Source: Dipteris shenzhenensis (taxonomy: Eukaryota > Polypodiophyta > Polypodiopsida > Gleicheniales). From it: 64,000 nt of DNA. The notes beneath the pieces are model-generated. The model was not told the origin of the DNA and made no database searches. It was given only the letters and a program-made list of their open reading frames with translations. Positions 63,069-64,000 of the stretch are shown here, piece after piece; positions within the stretch are counted from its first letter, which is position 1; each line of letters begins with the position of its first letter. The translations under genes and the position numbers were made by a program. The stretch lies in the NCBI GenBank assembly GCA_047967505.1, contig CM106538.1; one strand, written 5' to 3'.

Positions 63069-64000
63069 TTGCCAACTTCCCGCCACCAGACCCGCATGCC
63101 GGATGTGTTCACCAGCAGACAGACATACGGCCAAAGACAGTCATGCAATATCCGTCCACATGGCTCCTATGCAGTGGCGCAGCTTGGTGGACACGTGGGC
63201 GGTCAAAACCCTCTATTGTCAGCCCACGAACTACAACCCAATGAGCCACTACCCCCACATGCAAACTCGTCATCATGTCGCATGGATGACGAAACAGATA
63301 CAACAGCCGACGCATCTCTCGCTAGTCATGCAACAACGTCCACCTCTGAGACGACTTCACCTTTCGTAAGAGATAATGACCCTTGCAACGAGCAAGGTAC
63401 CCCTTCATCAGACGAAGACGCCACCCACCAATGGACTCGCCTCCTCACAGACGTCCTTGCAGAGGCTCACCTTGCTTCCCTCCCTAAAATACTACAAAGC
63501 GATCAATCACTCCTCACGATGGAAGGAGAACCGGACACCATCTTTGTCCAAGATGCTCTCTCTGGCCCTGAAGCACAACAATGGAGGGCCGCCATGAATG
63601 ACGAGATTCACTCCCTTCAGCAAAGCGAAACCTGGACCCTTGTTGACCGACCGACAGACCAAATAATAATCTCGTGCAAATGGCTACTTCGACACAAGAT
63701 TAACTCTGATGGATCTCTAGGCCGCTATAAAGCCCAACTCGTGGCTCGTGGTTTCTCTCAGATTGAAGGTGAGGACTACTATGAGTCCTATTCCCCGTAC
63801 TCAGTATGACCTCGTTTAGGGTGTTGGTTGCTCTCGCTGCCCATAATGGACTCCATATTCATCAAATGGATGTTCGAACTACGTTCTTACATGGTGACCT
63901 TGAGGAGGATATTTACATGGACCAGCCCCAGCATTATGTATCGCCCATTCACCCAGACAAGGTATGCAAACTTCGACGCTCTCTCTATGGGCTCAAACAA
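63069..64000 (+). pseudogene. copia linker and reverse transcriptase start
   Basis: The frame 63069-63809 is a polar linker followed by QQWRAAMNDEIHSLQQSETW and LLRHKINSDGSLGRYKAQLV up to DYYESYSPYSV. After a frame change at about 63800 it continues IHQMDVRTTFLHGDLEEDIY and KLRRSLYGLKQ to the window end. The YVDD box lies outside the window. Confidence 0.88.

Larger units (their letters stand above)
61750..64000 (+). mobile_element. Ty1/copia retrotransposon, integrase to reverse transcriptase, cut by the window edge
   Basis: Plus-strand pol starts abruptly within the GAG-pre-integrase domain and runs through integrase into reverse transcriptase at the window end. It is joined head to head with the minus-strand copia. 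Gag, protease and 5' LTR are absent. Confidence 0.88.

Noticed and set aside
1-64000. CRISPR arrays, operons or bacterial genes
   Set aside because: Introns, plant retrotransposons and a transit-peptide enzyme show nuclear plant DNA; repeats found are tandem duplications or TE arrays without regular spacers.

Overview
The window is nuclear DNA of a land plant with a repeat-rich genome. It holds one host gene, for plastid-type biosynthetic threonine deaminase, with nine GT-AG exons spread over 28 kb (16154-44158, + strand). Nearly everything else is transposable-element sequence of plant type: Ty3/gypsy and Ty1/copia retrotransposons, a CACTA (TNP2) DNA transposon, a LINE remnant, and a reverse transcriptase of a kind I associate with Penelope-like elements. 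A fern, gymnosperm, lycophyte or bryophyte would fit the huge TE-filled intron. The sequence alone does not settle the species.

Layout. 1-5181: 5' part of a minus-strand Ty3/gypsy element (gag zinc knuckle, protease, long leader with low-complexity tracts, tRNA-type PBS). 5182-7502: mostly unassigned, with a decayed centromeric-type histone H3 pseudogene (6602-7091) and a 221-bp foldback element (7282-7502). 7503 to about 11760: 5'-truncated plus-strand Ty3/gypsy pol followed by its polypurine tract and 3' LTR. 11770-16150: no gene; a 135-bp tandem repeat lies just upstream of the host gene.

16154-44158: threonine deaminase. Intron 3 (19.1 kb) holds an internally deleted minus-strand gypsy element. 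Two complete elements have landed 15 bp apart in it: a 5.96-kb copia element (21738-27697, target duplication ATGCC) and a 7.1-kb chromodomain gypsy element (27718-34852, target duplication AAGCT). Intron 6 (6.2 kb) holds an LTR-like repeat block, the Penelope-like reverse transcriptase remnant with flanking direct repeats, and a LINE fragment. If the gene is expressed, all of this must be spliced out.

44159-64000: no host gene seen. There are a heavily decayed plus-strand copia (47060-49400), a minus-strand copia (about 50250-52140), a 7.1-kb CACTA element (52141-59243) with two divergent genes and four arrays of a GCGTCTATAGACGC-like motif, a minus-strand copia 3' half (59804-61756), and a plus-strand copia running off the right edge.

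The most notable observations are the motif arrays placed upstream of both CACTA genes as well as at both ends; a cluster of SBP-box-like GTACGG sites in the copia leader; the Penelope-like reverse transcriptase; the centromeric-type H3 pseudogene; and repeated short, mostly exact tandem duplications, several in frame inside TE genes.
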